Shown here one piece after another: positions 1 to 7,140 of a DNA stretch of 29,653 nt. Both the position numbers and the translations under genes were made by a program. The notes beneath the pieces were generated by a model, which searched no databases, was not told the origin of the DNA, and saw only the letters and a program-made list of their open reading frames with translations. Every line of letters starts with the position of its first letter. Positions within the stretch are counted from its first letter, which is position 1. Source of the stretch: DASRQK01 sp040392005 (GTDB lineage Bacteria > Bacteroidota > Bacteroidia > Sphingobacteriales > Sphingobacteriaceae). Location of the stretch: contig JBEBWT010000021.1 of the NCBI GenBank assembly GCA_040392005.1, positions 1 to 29,653 on the forward strand. Direction: 5' to 3'.

Positions 1-1065
1 GTGCTGGTGACGATCGACTGCATCGGCCTGCCTTTCCCGGTAGTGCAGCAGATCCGGGAGGCCACCCGGCAGCAGATCCCTTCGGGAGCCTTTGACGTGG
101 GTCATATTGTTGTCTCTTCTACCCATACCCACTCCGGTCCGGATGTGATCGGACTCTGGGGAGCGGATGTCATGCATTCGGGTATTGACGATGCTTATAC
201 CGATTTTCTGGTAAGCAGCACCGCGGGAGCCATTGTCCGGGCCTGGGAAAGCCTGCAGCCCGCAGAGGCCCGTTATGCAGTGACCACCGCAGGTGAGGGA
301 TGGGTGGAGAATATTTCGGTGCAGGATGAACTGGACAAGGATCTGACGGTTCTGCAATTCAGGGATGCTGCCGGCCATAGCATTGCGACCCTGACCAATT
401 TTGCCTGCCACCCCACGATCCTGGATGGAGGCAATACATTGGTCAGTGCTGATTTTCCCTCAGGATTTTATAAACAGATGCAAACGCAGCTCACAGGTGT
501 AAATCTCTATTTGCAGGGGGCGATCGGTGGATGGGTACAGCCCGAAAACCTGTCCCGCAGTTTTGAAGCAGCCGAAGAAAAGGGTGAAGAGCTTGCCCGG
601 ATTGCGATCAGGGCATTGGCACAAAGTCAGCCTTTGCAGGGGCATGCCGTTCATTTCGTTTCGAAACAATTTGAATTTCCGGTCAGCAACCAGCAGTTCC
701 AGGGCCTGGCCCGGGCCGGGGTACTGAAAAGGGAATTCAATGAAGGTACACTTACCGAAATAGCATGGTTCTCGGTGGGTGATGCTATGTTTGCCACCCA
801 TCCGGGGGAGACCTCGCCTTTGTATTCCATGCAAACCAAAACCATGATGCAGACCTCCGGGCCGAAATTTGTGCTGGGCCTGGGCCAGGATCTGTTGGGA
901 TATATCCTGAAACCCGAATTTTTTCAGTCCGGGACTACCCTGCACGGAGCCCCGTACCTTACCGGCCGTTCACCCCACCCGGATGCCGGAGCGAATATGA
1001 TGCAGGTACTGGAAGCGTTGCAGAAGGAACACGCTCTCCATTCTAATCCTTCCGCCCGAAAATAG
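1..1065 (+). CDS. Neutral/alkaline ceramidase-like hydrolase, 5' end missing
   Basis: This is the C-terminal part (354 codons) of a neutral/alkaline non-lysosomal ceramidase family protein. The family consists of Zn-dependent amidohydrolases, some of which split ceramide into sphingosine and fatty acid. The reading frame is open at base 1; the GTG there encodes an internal valine in a strand (VTIDCIGLP) that normally lies well inside such proteins, so the gene starts upstream of the window. Visible family marks are the SSTHTHSGPD motif (H42 and H44 as numbered here), NFACHPTIL with H137, SADFPSGF just after it, and HPGETSP near the C-terminus, which resembles the acidic Zn-ligand segment. Ceramide as substrate is not proven: many bacterial members of this length are uncharacterised. 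Bacteroidota often make sphingolipids, so a lipid substrate is plausible. The 3' end overlaps the convergent MCE gene by 23 bases. Confidence 0.8.
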   Translation: MLVTIDCIGLPFPVVQQIREATRQQIPSGAFDVGHIVVSSTHTHSGPDVIGLWGADVMHSGIDDAYTDFLVSSTAGAIVRAWESLQPAEARYAVTTAGEGWVENISVQDELDKDLTVLQFRDAAGHSIATLTNFACHPTILDGGNTLVSADFPSGFYKQMQTQLTGVNLYLQGAIGGWVQPENLSRSFEAAEEKGEELARIAIRALAQSQPLQGHAVHFVSKQFEFPVSNQQFQGLARAGVLKREFNEGTLTEIAWFSVGDAMFATHPGETSPLYSMQTKTMMQTSGPKFVLGLGQDLLGYILKPEFFQSGTTLHGAPYLTGRSPHPDAGANMMQVLEALQKEHALHSNPSARK

Positions 1066-1984
1066 AGAAATGCACATACCGGCCGGGATGTTCCTTGAGG
1101 TCGATCATCAGCTCGTCGAGGTTTTTGGAGGCATTCCGCAGATTGTCGTACAGGGCAGTGTCATTGATCAGCAGGCCGATGGAACCCTCCCCGCTGTTGA
1201 TCCGGTCCACGATTTTCTGGAAGTCGGCTACGGCCCGGTTGGCGTCAGCGATGGTGTTGGCTACATTGGCACGGGCCACCTGATCCGTGATCTGGTTGAG
1301 ATTGGTCAGCAGTCCGGTGATCTGCTCGTTGTTTTTCTGGATATTGGCCGTGATGGATTCTATATGGGACATAATATCACTGACGCGCACCCTTTCCTTG
1401 CCCACCAGGGCATCCAGCTGCCCGGTAATGCCTTCGATATTTTTCAGGGAGTTGGCAATGCTGTTGATGCTCCGGTTGAAATCCCGCTGAAACTCTGCAT
1501 TGATGGTATTATTGATGGAGCTCAATACTGAATCCAGCACGGCCGCAATATCTTCGGCTTTCTTCTGGATCGGCTCTACCTGTTCCATCAGGCCTTTTTC
1601 GGCACCTGCCTGCAAGTGACTGCCATCTGTTGCATAATTCGGACTGTTCCCCAGTTCAAAGACAATGGCCTTGCCTCCCAATAAATCGGTGCTGATGATC
1701 TTTGCAATGGTATTGGACGGGATCGCATAGCTTTTTTTGACTTTCAACTGGGTCAGAATCCGGCCATCTGCCTGCAAATCCATCTTCGAAACCCGCCCGA
1801 TCTGGTACCCATTGACCAGAATGGGTTTGGATACGGTCAATCCGTCCACCCGGTTATAGATCGCGTAGTATGTATTGTCTTTGCTGAAAATATCGTTGCC
1901 CTTCAGAAAACTGTAACCAACGATGAGGACGGCCAATGCCGCCGCGGCCAGCACCCCGACTTTTATTTCATTTTTCAATTTCAT
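1043..1984 (-). CDS. MlaD/MCE-family phospholipid-trafficking protein
   Basis: This 313-residue protein has one N-terminal transmembrane anchor (about residues 8-27), one MCE domain (about 36-115, including VDGLTVSKPILVNGYQIGRV and STDLLGGKAIVFELG), and a long C-terminal helical region (about 130-300) rich in coiled-coil heptads. In the Mla pathway MlaD-type proteins are anchored in the inner membrane, form rings, and pass phospholipids between membranes with an ABC transporter. No ABC ATPase or permease partner is in this window. The start codon overlaps the stop of the upstream amidase gene (TAATG, sharing base 1984), so the two are probably translationally coupled. The 3' end overlaps the convergent ceramidase-like gene. 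Family assignment is secure; the lipid cargo is inference. Confidence 0.88.
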   Translation of the reverse strand: MKLKNEIKVGVLAAAALAVLIVGYSFLKGNDIFSKDNTYYAIYNRVDGLTVSKPILVNGYQIGRVSKMDLQADGRILTQLKVKKSYAIPSNTIAKIISTDLLGGKAIVFELGNSPNYATDGSHLQAGAEKGLMEQVEPIQKKAEDIAAVLDSVLSSINNTINAEFQRDFNRSINSIANSLKNIEGITGQLDALVGKERVRVSDIMSHIESITANIQKNNEQITGLLTNLNQITDQVARANVANTIADANRAVADFQKIVDRINSGEGSIGLLINDTALYDNLRNASKNLDELMIDLKEHPGRYVHFSIFGRKD

Positions 1985-2784
1985 TAGCGTTCTGTCTGTC
2001 TTTTATAAGCTTTGATTGCATCCAACAGGTTGTTCACGATCTCCGTCTGACCTTTTTCAGATAGCATGTACTCTTCTTCGGTGGGGTTGCTCATGAATCC
2101 GATTTCTGTCAGGACGGCCGGCATGCCTGCCCTGGCCAGCACTCCCAGCGTTTGCTCCTTGACTCCCCGGTCCTTCCGGCCTGTGCCGGCAAATTCCTTC
2201 TGGATCGCACTTGCCAGTTTGATGCTCTGTTCCCGGTACTGGTGCCGCATTAGCGAAAAAATAATGTAGGTCTCGGGGTCAGTGGGGTCAAATCCCTGAT
2301 AATTTTCTTCGTAATTTTCTTCCAGCAGGATATCCGCATTTTCCCGGATGGCCGCATCCTGGTTTCCAAGTTGATTGAATCCCAGCACCAGGGTCTCGGT
2401 ACCCAGTGCGGTTCTGTCCTTTACGGAGTTGCCATGGATAGAGATGAAAATATCCGCTTTTTTTGCATTGGCAAATTCAGTCCGTTTGTAAATATCCACA
2501 TCCACATCGGTGGTACGGGTATAATAGACCTTGACATCCGGGAGCGCGGCTTCTATTGCTTTGCCCAGCTTGAGTGCTATATCGAGCGCAATGTCCTTTT
2601 CCAATGACTTTTTTGTCACGGCCCCTGGTTTGCTGCCCCCATGCCCCGGATCCAGTACAATAGTTTTGATCCTATAACTGGGATCGTCCGACTGTGGTCT
2701 GGCATAAATCGTGAAAAGAGGGAAAAGGCAGATTAGAAAAACGAAAGCCTGTCGTTTGAATATTTTTTTAAGCGCATTGTCCAT
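1984..2784 (-). CDS. N-acetylmuramoyl-L-alanine amidase, secreted (Amidase_3)
   Basis: This is a Zn-dependent amidase that cleaves the bond between N-acetylmuramic acid and the stem peptide of peptidoglycan. From the chosen start it has 266 residues. There is a signal or anchor segment (about 8-28), then an Amidase_3 domain with the expected Zn ligands H48 (LDPGHGG), E62 and H117 (ISIHGNS), and the catalytic E227 (LTEIGFMSNP). An in-frame ATG 45 bases upstream exists, but the start at 2784 is preferred because an AGGAG ribosome-binding site sits 6 bases before it and the signal peptide then begins normally. It is the first gene of a two-gene unit with the MCE protein. It is transcribed divergently from lptD, an arrangement I associate with envelope-biogenesis loci in Bacteroidota. 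Confidence 0.93.
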   Translation of the reverse strand: MDNALKKIFKRQAFVFLICLFPLFTIYARPQSDDPSYRIKTIVLDPGHGGSKPGAVTKKSLEKDIALDIALKLGKAIEAALPDVKVYYTRTTDVDVDIYKRTEFANAKKADIFISIHGNSVKDRTALGTETLVLGFNQLGNQDAAIRENADILLEENYEENYQGFDPTDPETYIIFSLMRHQYREQSIKLASAIQKEFAGTGRKDRGVKEQTLGVLARAGMPAVLTEIGFMSNPTEEEYMLSEKGQTEIVNNLLDAIKAYKRQTER

Positions 2785-2790
2785 GTCGTT

Positions 2791-2795
2791 CTCCT
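2791..2795 (-). promoter_or_regulatory. Shine-Dalgarno site deciding the amidase start
   Basis: The minus strand reads AGGAG with a 6-base spacer to the ATG at 2784. Good Shine-Dalgarno sites are rare among the other genes here, so this one is informative. It favours 2784 over the in-frame ATG at 2829. Confidence 0.7.
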
Positions 2796-2902
2796 GGTCT
2801 GTTTTTGTATCTATTTTTCTGCAAATCAAAATTGGCCGCCAAACCCTTTATCATGGCCCGGTTTTGGATAGGACACAATCATTAAGCCAAATTTTACAAA
2901 GG

Positions 2903-2910
2903 CAAAAATA
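2903..2910 (-). promoter_or_regulatory. Candidate -7 element for the amidase-MCE unit
   Basis: The minus strand reads TATTTTTG, an exact fit to the Bacteroidota -7 consensus TAnnTTTG. Transcription would start near 2896, about 110 bases before the amidase start. I see no clear TTTG at the usual distance upstream, so the call rests on the -7 box and on its location between divergent genes. Confidence 0.4.
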
Positions 2911-2926
2911 CATAAATGTTTTTCAT

Positions 2927-2934
2927 TAATTTTG
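2927..2934 (+). promoter_or_regulatory. Candidate -7 element for lptD
   Basis: TAATTTTG fits TAnnTTTG and lies about 38 bases before the lptD start, giving a leader of about 30 bases. The -33 TTTG element is not evident. The box is only 16 bases from the divergent amidase -7 box, so the two promoters would compete for polymerase. Confidence 0.4.
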
Positions 2935-2971
2935 TCAGCATTGGCCATGACAGAGCAAAAGTAATATTCAT

Positions 2972-5722
2972 TTGGCAGAATTGAACACGAAAACTGGATT
3001 TTTAACGTTTTTTCTCAGCGTATTTGCATTGGTGTTGTTGGAAGTCCAGGCCAGGGAGCCGGGTGGCACCGGGAACCTGCGGGATGCAATTGAAGACACC
3101 CATGTAAGTGCCAAATTCCTTCGCGATACCCTTGTGCTGGATTCAATGGTTCGGGATACACTTTTGCGGGTGGATCCACTGATGCGTACCGATTCACTCA
3201 AGACAGGCCTGACCGCATTGGACAGCCTCCCCAGCAATGCGGGGCAGACGGCCATCAACAACCGGGAAACCACGCAGGAAGCTAATGGATTGAAAGCTAT
3301 TGTCAATATCCTTGCCAGGGATTCGCAGTGGGTGGATATCGAACATAATATAACCTATCTGAATAAGGAGGCCAAAATCAAGTATGAAAATTTTGAACTG
3401 TCCGCCGACTACATCCGGATCGATCACAATACGAATGAGGTATTTGCAAGTGGTTTGATCGATCACAACGGGAAATATGCCGGAAGGCCCGTTGTGATTA
3501 TGCCCGGGGAAAGCGCCAAAGCCGTGGACTCCCTGCGATATAATTTTGAGACAGGTGTGGGATTAGTCTATGGGGTGTTCACGGAGGTGGACGGCGGGTA
3601 TATCCAGGCCAGCCAGGTCCGGAAGAATCAGTACAATGAAAGCTCCATGCATCTTATGCTATACAGTACCTGCAATCTCCCGCAACCCCATACACACTTT
3701 GGAATTGCCATCAACAGGGGGATTGTGACGGAAACACAGATCGTGTCCGGACCGGCTTATTTGGTGGTGGAAGGCGTTCATATCAAACCGTTGATGATCC
3801 CCTTTGGATTTTTCCCCAAACCGGATAAAAAAGCTTCGGGTTTTATGTTTCCCTCCTTCGGAGAAGACTACTCCCGCGGATTTTATATGCGGGATGCCGG
3901 ATTTTATCTTGCTTTCAATGATTATTGGGATTCTGAGATCAGGGGTACACTTTATTCAAAAGGTTCGTACGAGGCTTCGGTGAGGACCAATTATCAGGTC
4001 CGGTATAAGTATAACGGGGGGTTCAATCTGCGTTTTGCCTCTACGCGTACCGGGGTGGAAGGCACACCGGAATACCGGCCTAAAAACGATTTCAACATTA
4101 CCTGGAACCACAGTCAGCGGCCGGAAGCCAATCCGGGGACTACCTTTTCTGCCTCGGTCAATTTTGGTACCGGATCCTACTTTCAGAATACCGCGGCAGG
4201 GGCCTCCTACAATTATGAGCAGATGACGCAGAACAATATGTCATCCAGCATCAGTTATGGCAAGCGGTTCCTGGACGGCCGCCTCAATTTTACTTCCAGC
4301 ATGAGCCACCGCCAGGACATTACGAGCGGTAGTGTGTATCTTGAATTGCCGTCATTCAACCTGAATGCGACCACGTTCAATCCCTTTGATTCCAAAGACC
4401 GGATCGGTGACCAGAAATGGTATCAGAAGATCACGGTAGGTTACAGTTTGCAGGGCCGGAATTCGATACAGACTACTGAGGAGAGCCTTTTTTCCAAAGA
4501 GAGCCTGGGGCAGTTCCGGAATGGGTTTCAACACACCATTCCGATCGGCCTTTCCCTGAATGCCATGAAGTATTTTCAGGTCAATACCAGTGTCAATTAT
4601 GTGGAGAGGTGGTATTTGCAGAGTATTCGCCGGAAACTGGAAAATACGGCAGGAGGGTTCCAGGAAGTACGGGATACTCTTCAGGGATTCAACAGGGCCT
4701 ATGATTATGCAGTATCCAGTGGTTTGTCCACCAAGTTTTATGGCTCTTATCCCAAAATGGGCCGGGTGGAGGCCATGCGGCATATAGTGACACCTTCGGT
4801 GAATATCAATTACCGTCCGGACTTTTCGGAGCCATTCTTTGGTTTTTATAGAAACTTTGTGGACGCACAGGGGAATGAACAATTGTATTCTATCTATCAG
4901 GATGGTATTTTTGGCAGCCCGGGATCCGGTAAATCGATGGGCATCGGCTTTTCGGTCGATAACAACCTGGAAGCTAAAGTCAGAAGCCGCCGGGATACCA
5001 CCAATAGCGGACTCAAAAAGATTCCGATCATCCAGGGACTGAGCTTCAGTGGGAATTATAATTTTGCAGTGGATTCATTCCGATTATCGAATATTTCCTT
5101 TTCGGGCAGGACGGCCCTTTTCAATCAGAAAATCAATGTGAGCTTCAACGGGATTTTTGATCCTTACAGTGTGGATGCCAATGGGAGACGGATCCATCGC
5201 TTTGCGATCCGGGATGGCAAACTGGCCCGTCTGACCAATTTTGGCCTGTCCTTCGATTATAGCCTGAACCCCAAAATGTTGCAGAGCCGCAATGAGAATC
5301 TGGCGGCACTGGATGAGCAAAAAAGCTCGATGACACCCGAACAGCAGCAGGCACTTGCGCGGATCAGTTCGGATCCTAATGCCTTTGTGGACTTTAATAT
5401 TCCCTGGAATCTGGCGGGCTCCTTCAGTTTTCAGTACAGTAAATTTGGCACGCAGACGAATATCACCAGTACGCTGAATATGCATGGTGATTTTAGCGTG
5501 ACACCCAAATGGAAAATCCAGTTCAATTCGGGCTATGATTTCAAGCAGAAAGAAATTTCACTGACCCGGTTCAGTATTTACAGGGATCTGCATTGCTGGG
5601 ATATGTCCTTTGGCTGGGTGCCATTTGGTCGTTATCAGAGTTATAATGTGACGATCCGGGCGAAAGCATCTATTTTGCAGGATCTGAAATTGACCAAGCG
5701 GAACGAGGGTTACAACAGATAA
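2972..5722 (+). CDS. lptD: LPS-assembly outer-membrane protein LptD, Bacteroidota type
   Basis: LptD inserts lipopolysaccharide into the outer leaflet of the outer membrane, normally with the lipoprotein LptE. This 916-residue protein has a signal peptide (about 1-27, VQA before REP), a linker rich in repeated Asp-Ser/Thr-Leu segments (30-110), an OstA/LptA-like beta-jellyroll (about 112-232), then the beta-barrel domain (about 235-916) with alternating aromatic strands. The motif MIPFGFFPKPDKKASGF is typical of phylum members. There are only two cysteines, C234 at the end of the jellyroll and C875 near the C-terminus. The start is TTG at 2972; TTG at 2981 is an alternative and no suitable in-frame ATG exists. 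lptD is divergent from the amidase gene and followed by cinA after 56 bases. Confidence 0.87.
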   Translation: MAELNTKTGFLTFFLSVFALVLLEVQAREPGGTGNLRDAIEDTHVSAKFLRDTLVLDSMVRDTLLRVDPLMRTDSLKTGLTALDSLPSNAGQTAINNRETTQEANGLKAIVNILARDSQWVDIEHNITYLNKEAKIKYENFELSADYIRIDHNTNEVFASGLIDHNGKYAGRPVVIMPGESAKAVDSLRYNFETGVGLVYGVFTEVDGGYIQASQVRKNQYNESSMHLMLYSTCNLPQPHTHFGIAINRGIVTETQIVSGPAYLVVEGVHIKPLMIPFGFFPKPDKKASGFMFPSFGEDYSRGFYMRDAGFYLAFNDYWDSEIRGTLYSKGSYEASVRTNYQVRYKYNGGFNLRFASTRTGVEGTPEYRPKNDFNITWNHSQRPEANPGTTFSASVNFGTGSYFQNTAAGASYNYEQMTQNNMSSSISYGKRFLDGRLNFTSSMSHRQDITSGSVYLELPSFNLNATTFNPFDSKDRIGDQKWYQKITVGYSLQGRNSIQTTEESLFSKESLGQFRNGFQHTIPIGLSLNAMKYFQVNTSVNYVERWYLQSIRRKLENTAGGFQEVRDTLQGFNRAYDYAVSSGLSTKFYGSYPKMGRVEAMRHIVTPSVNINYRPDFSEPFFGFYRNFVDAQGNEQLYSIYQDGIFGSPGSGKSMGIGFSVDNNLEAKVRSRRDTTNSGLKKIPIIQGLSFSGNYNFAVDSFRLSNISFSGRTALFNQKINVSFNGIFDPYSVDANGRRIHRFAIRDGKLARLTNFGLSFDYSLNPKMLQSRNENLAALDEQKSSMTPEQQQALARISSDPNAFVDFNIPWNLAGSFSFQYSKFGTQTNITSTLNMHGDFSVTPKWKIQFNSGYDFKQKEISLTRFSIYRDLHCWDMSFGWVPFGRYQSYNVTIRAKASILQDLKLTKRNEGYNR

Positions 5723-5756
5723 AGAGGGCTGCAGCAGATAGGGAATGCGGATAGGA

Positions 5757-5791
5757 ATGCAAGCGGAAACATTGACTTATGCAAGCGGAAA
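5757..5791 (+). repeat. 13-bp direct repeat duplicating the cinA start
   Basis: ATGCAAGCGGAAA occurs at 5757-5769 and again, identically, at 5779-5791, 22 bases apart. The second copy is the cinA start (Met-Gln-Ala-Glu). The first copy opens a different frame encoding a 16-codon peptide that runs into TGA at 5805-5807, inside cinA. Confidence 0.85.
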
Positions 5792-7029
5792 TAATTACTA
5801 TCGGTGATGAGATCCTGATCGGCCAGATCGTCGATACCAATTCGGCCTGGATGTCCGTCCGGCTGAATGAAATCGGTATCCACGTCAAGCAGATCACTAC
5901 GGTGGCAGATCGGGCTGCCGATATCCTCGTTGCGCTGACACTGGCGGCCGGCCGGGCAGATGTGATTCTGGTGACCGGTGGTCTGGGTCCCACCAAAGAT
6001 GATGTGACTAAACAGACACTTTGTACCTATTTTGGGCGGGATCTGCGCCGGGATCCGGAGGTGTTGCGGCACGTAGAGGGGATCTTCAGCCGCAGTAAAA
6101 GGCCCATGCCGGAAATCAACCGGCAGCAGGCGGATGTACTGGAAAATGCCGATGTGCTTTTCAACAGTATGGGGACGGCACCCGGTATGTGGATCTCCCA
6201 TCAAAATAAACATTACGTGATTCTTCCCGGAGTGCCTTTTGAAATGAAACACCTGATGCAGCAGGCTGTCCTGCCCAGGCTGTCATTTTTCGAAGACCGG
6301 CTACCCGTTTTTCACCATACTGTTTTGGTGGCCGGGATCGGAGAATCTTTTCTGGCCGAAAAACTGGAGGATATTGAACGCAATTTACCTTCAAACATCC
6401 ACCTGGCGTACCTGCCTCAGCCCGGTTTGGTCCGTCTTCGCCTGACCGGTATAGGTGCCGATGAGGAAGTGATCCGGCAAAAGACAACGTATTATGCACG
6501 ATTGATCGGGGAAGCGGCCGGGCCTTATTTTGTGGCGGATGGCGATGTAAAACTTGAAGAAGCCGTGCTGGAACTCCTGAAAAAAGTGGGCAGTACCCTG
6601 AGTACCGCGGAGAGTTGTACAGGTGGGAATATTGCCCGCTCGATCACTTTGGTACCGGGAAGCAGTCAGGTGTTTCTGGGATCGGCCGTGACTTATTCCA
6701 ATGAGGCCAAAGAAAAACTGGTAGGGGTAAGGCATGAAACGCTGCTGCAATCCGGAGCAGTGAGCGAAGAAACAGTCATCGAAATGGCGGAGGGATGCAA
6801 GACGCTGTTTGCTTCGGATTATGCAATTGCGGTGAGCGGTATTGCCGGTCCGGACGGTGGAACCGAAACGAAGCCGGTCGGCACGGTCTGGATTGCAATT
6901 GCGGGAAAAGCAAAAGTCGTCACCCGTTTATTTCAGTTTGGTAGTGGCCGCAGCACGAATATTGACCGGGCTACCGCAGCGGCACTGTATGAATTGTTTG
7001 TTTTAATAAAAGAAGAGAATATCGGGTAA
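5779..7029 (+). CDS. cinA: CinA family protein, molybdopterin-binding plus NMN deamidase domains
   Basis: This 416-residue protein has the usual two-domain CinA layout. The N-terminal MoCF-biosynthesis-like domain (about 4-170) carries IITIGDEIL and VTGGLGPTKDD. In the family this part is linked to ADP-ribose or NAD-pyrophosphate hydrolysis. The C-terminal domain (about 255-410) carries AESCTGG (E278 to G283) and GIAGPDGGT, the marks of nicotinamide-mononucleotide deamidase (PncC), which recycles pyridine nucleotides. A role in competence, as the name suggests, is not supported by the context. It follows lptD by 56 bases on the same strand and may be cotranscribed with it. The start chosen is the second of two identical ATG-containing repeats; only this copy is in frame. 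Confidence 0.93.
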   Translation: MQAEIITIGDEILIGQIVDTNSAWMSVRLNEIGIHVKQITTVADRAADILVALTLAAGRADVILVTGGLGPTKDDVTKQTLCTYFGRDLRRDPEVLRHVEGIFSRSKRPMPEINRQQADVLENADVLFNSMGTAPGMWISHQNKHYVILPGVPFEMKHLMQQAVLPRLSFFEDRLPVFHHTVLVAGIGESFLAEKLEDIERNLPSNIHLAYLPQPGLVRLRLTGIGADEEVIRQKTTYYARLIGEAAGPYFVADGDVKLEEAVLELLKKVGSTLSTAESCTGGNIARSITLVPGSSQVFLGSAVTYSNEAKEKLVGVRHETLLQSGAVSEETVIEMAEGCKTLFASDYAIAVSGIAGPDGGTETKPVGTVWIAIAGKAKVVTRLFQFGSGRSTNIDRATAAALYELFVLIKEENIG

Positions 7030-7082
7030 TTTCGATTATATATTCTGTGTTTTATTTAAATAAAGAAATATAATTTTGTTTG

Positions 7083-7113
7083 TTTGTTTTATTGCGAAAA
7101 CTTATGTAATTTG
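7083..7113 (+). promoter_or_regulatory. Candidate promoter of the E2 gene
   Basis: TTTG at 7083-7086 and TAATTTG at 7107-7113 are separated by 20 bases, close to the Bacteroidota consensus with one base missing in the -7 box. Transcription would start near 7120, about 20 bases before the ATG. An exact TAATTTTG at 7071-7078 is an alternative -7 box. The whole 7030-7140 gap is strongly AT-rich, as expected for a promoter region. Confidence 0.5.
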
Positions 7114-7140
7114 CAGGGCTTTCAATAAATAAACTGGATT

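Noticed and set aside
4352..4882. 176-codon minus-strand open frame opposite lptD
   Set aside because: It is antisense to the barrel region of lptD with no family features or start signal.
4913..4936. Walker A-like sequence GSPGSGKS inside LptD
   Set aside because: It lies in a loop of a predicted outer-membrane beta-barrel, with no Walker B or other ATPase features; chance match.
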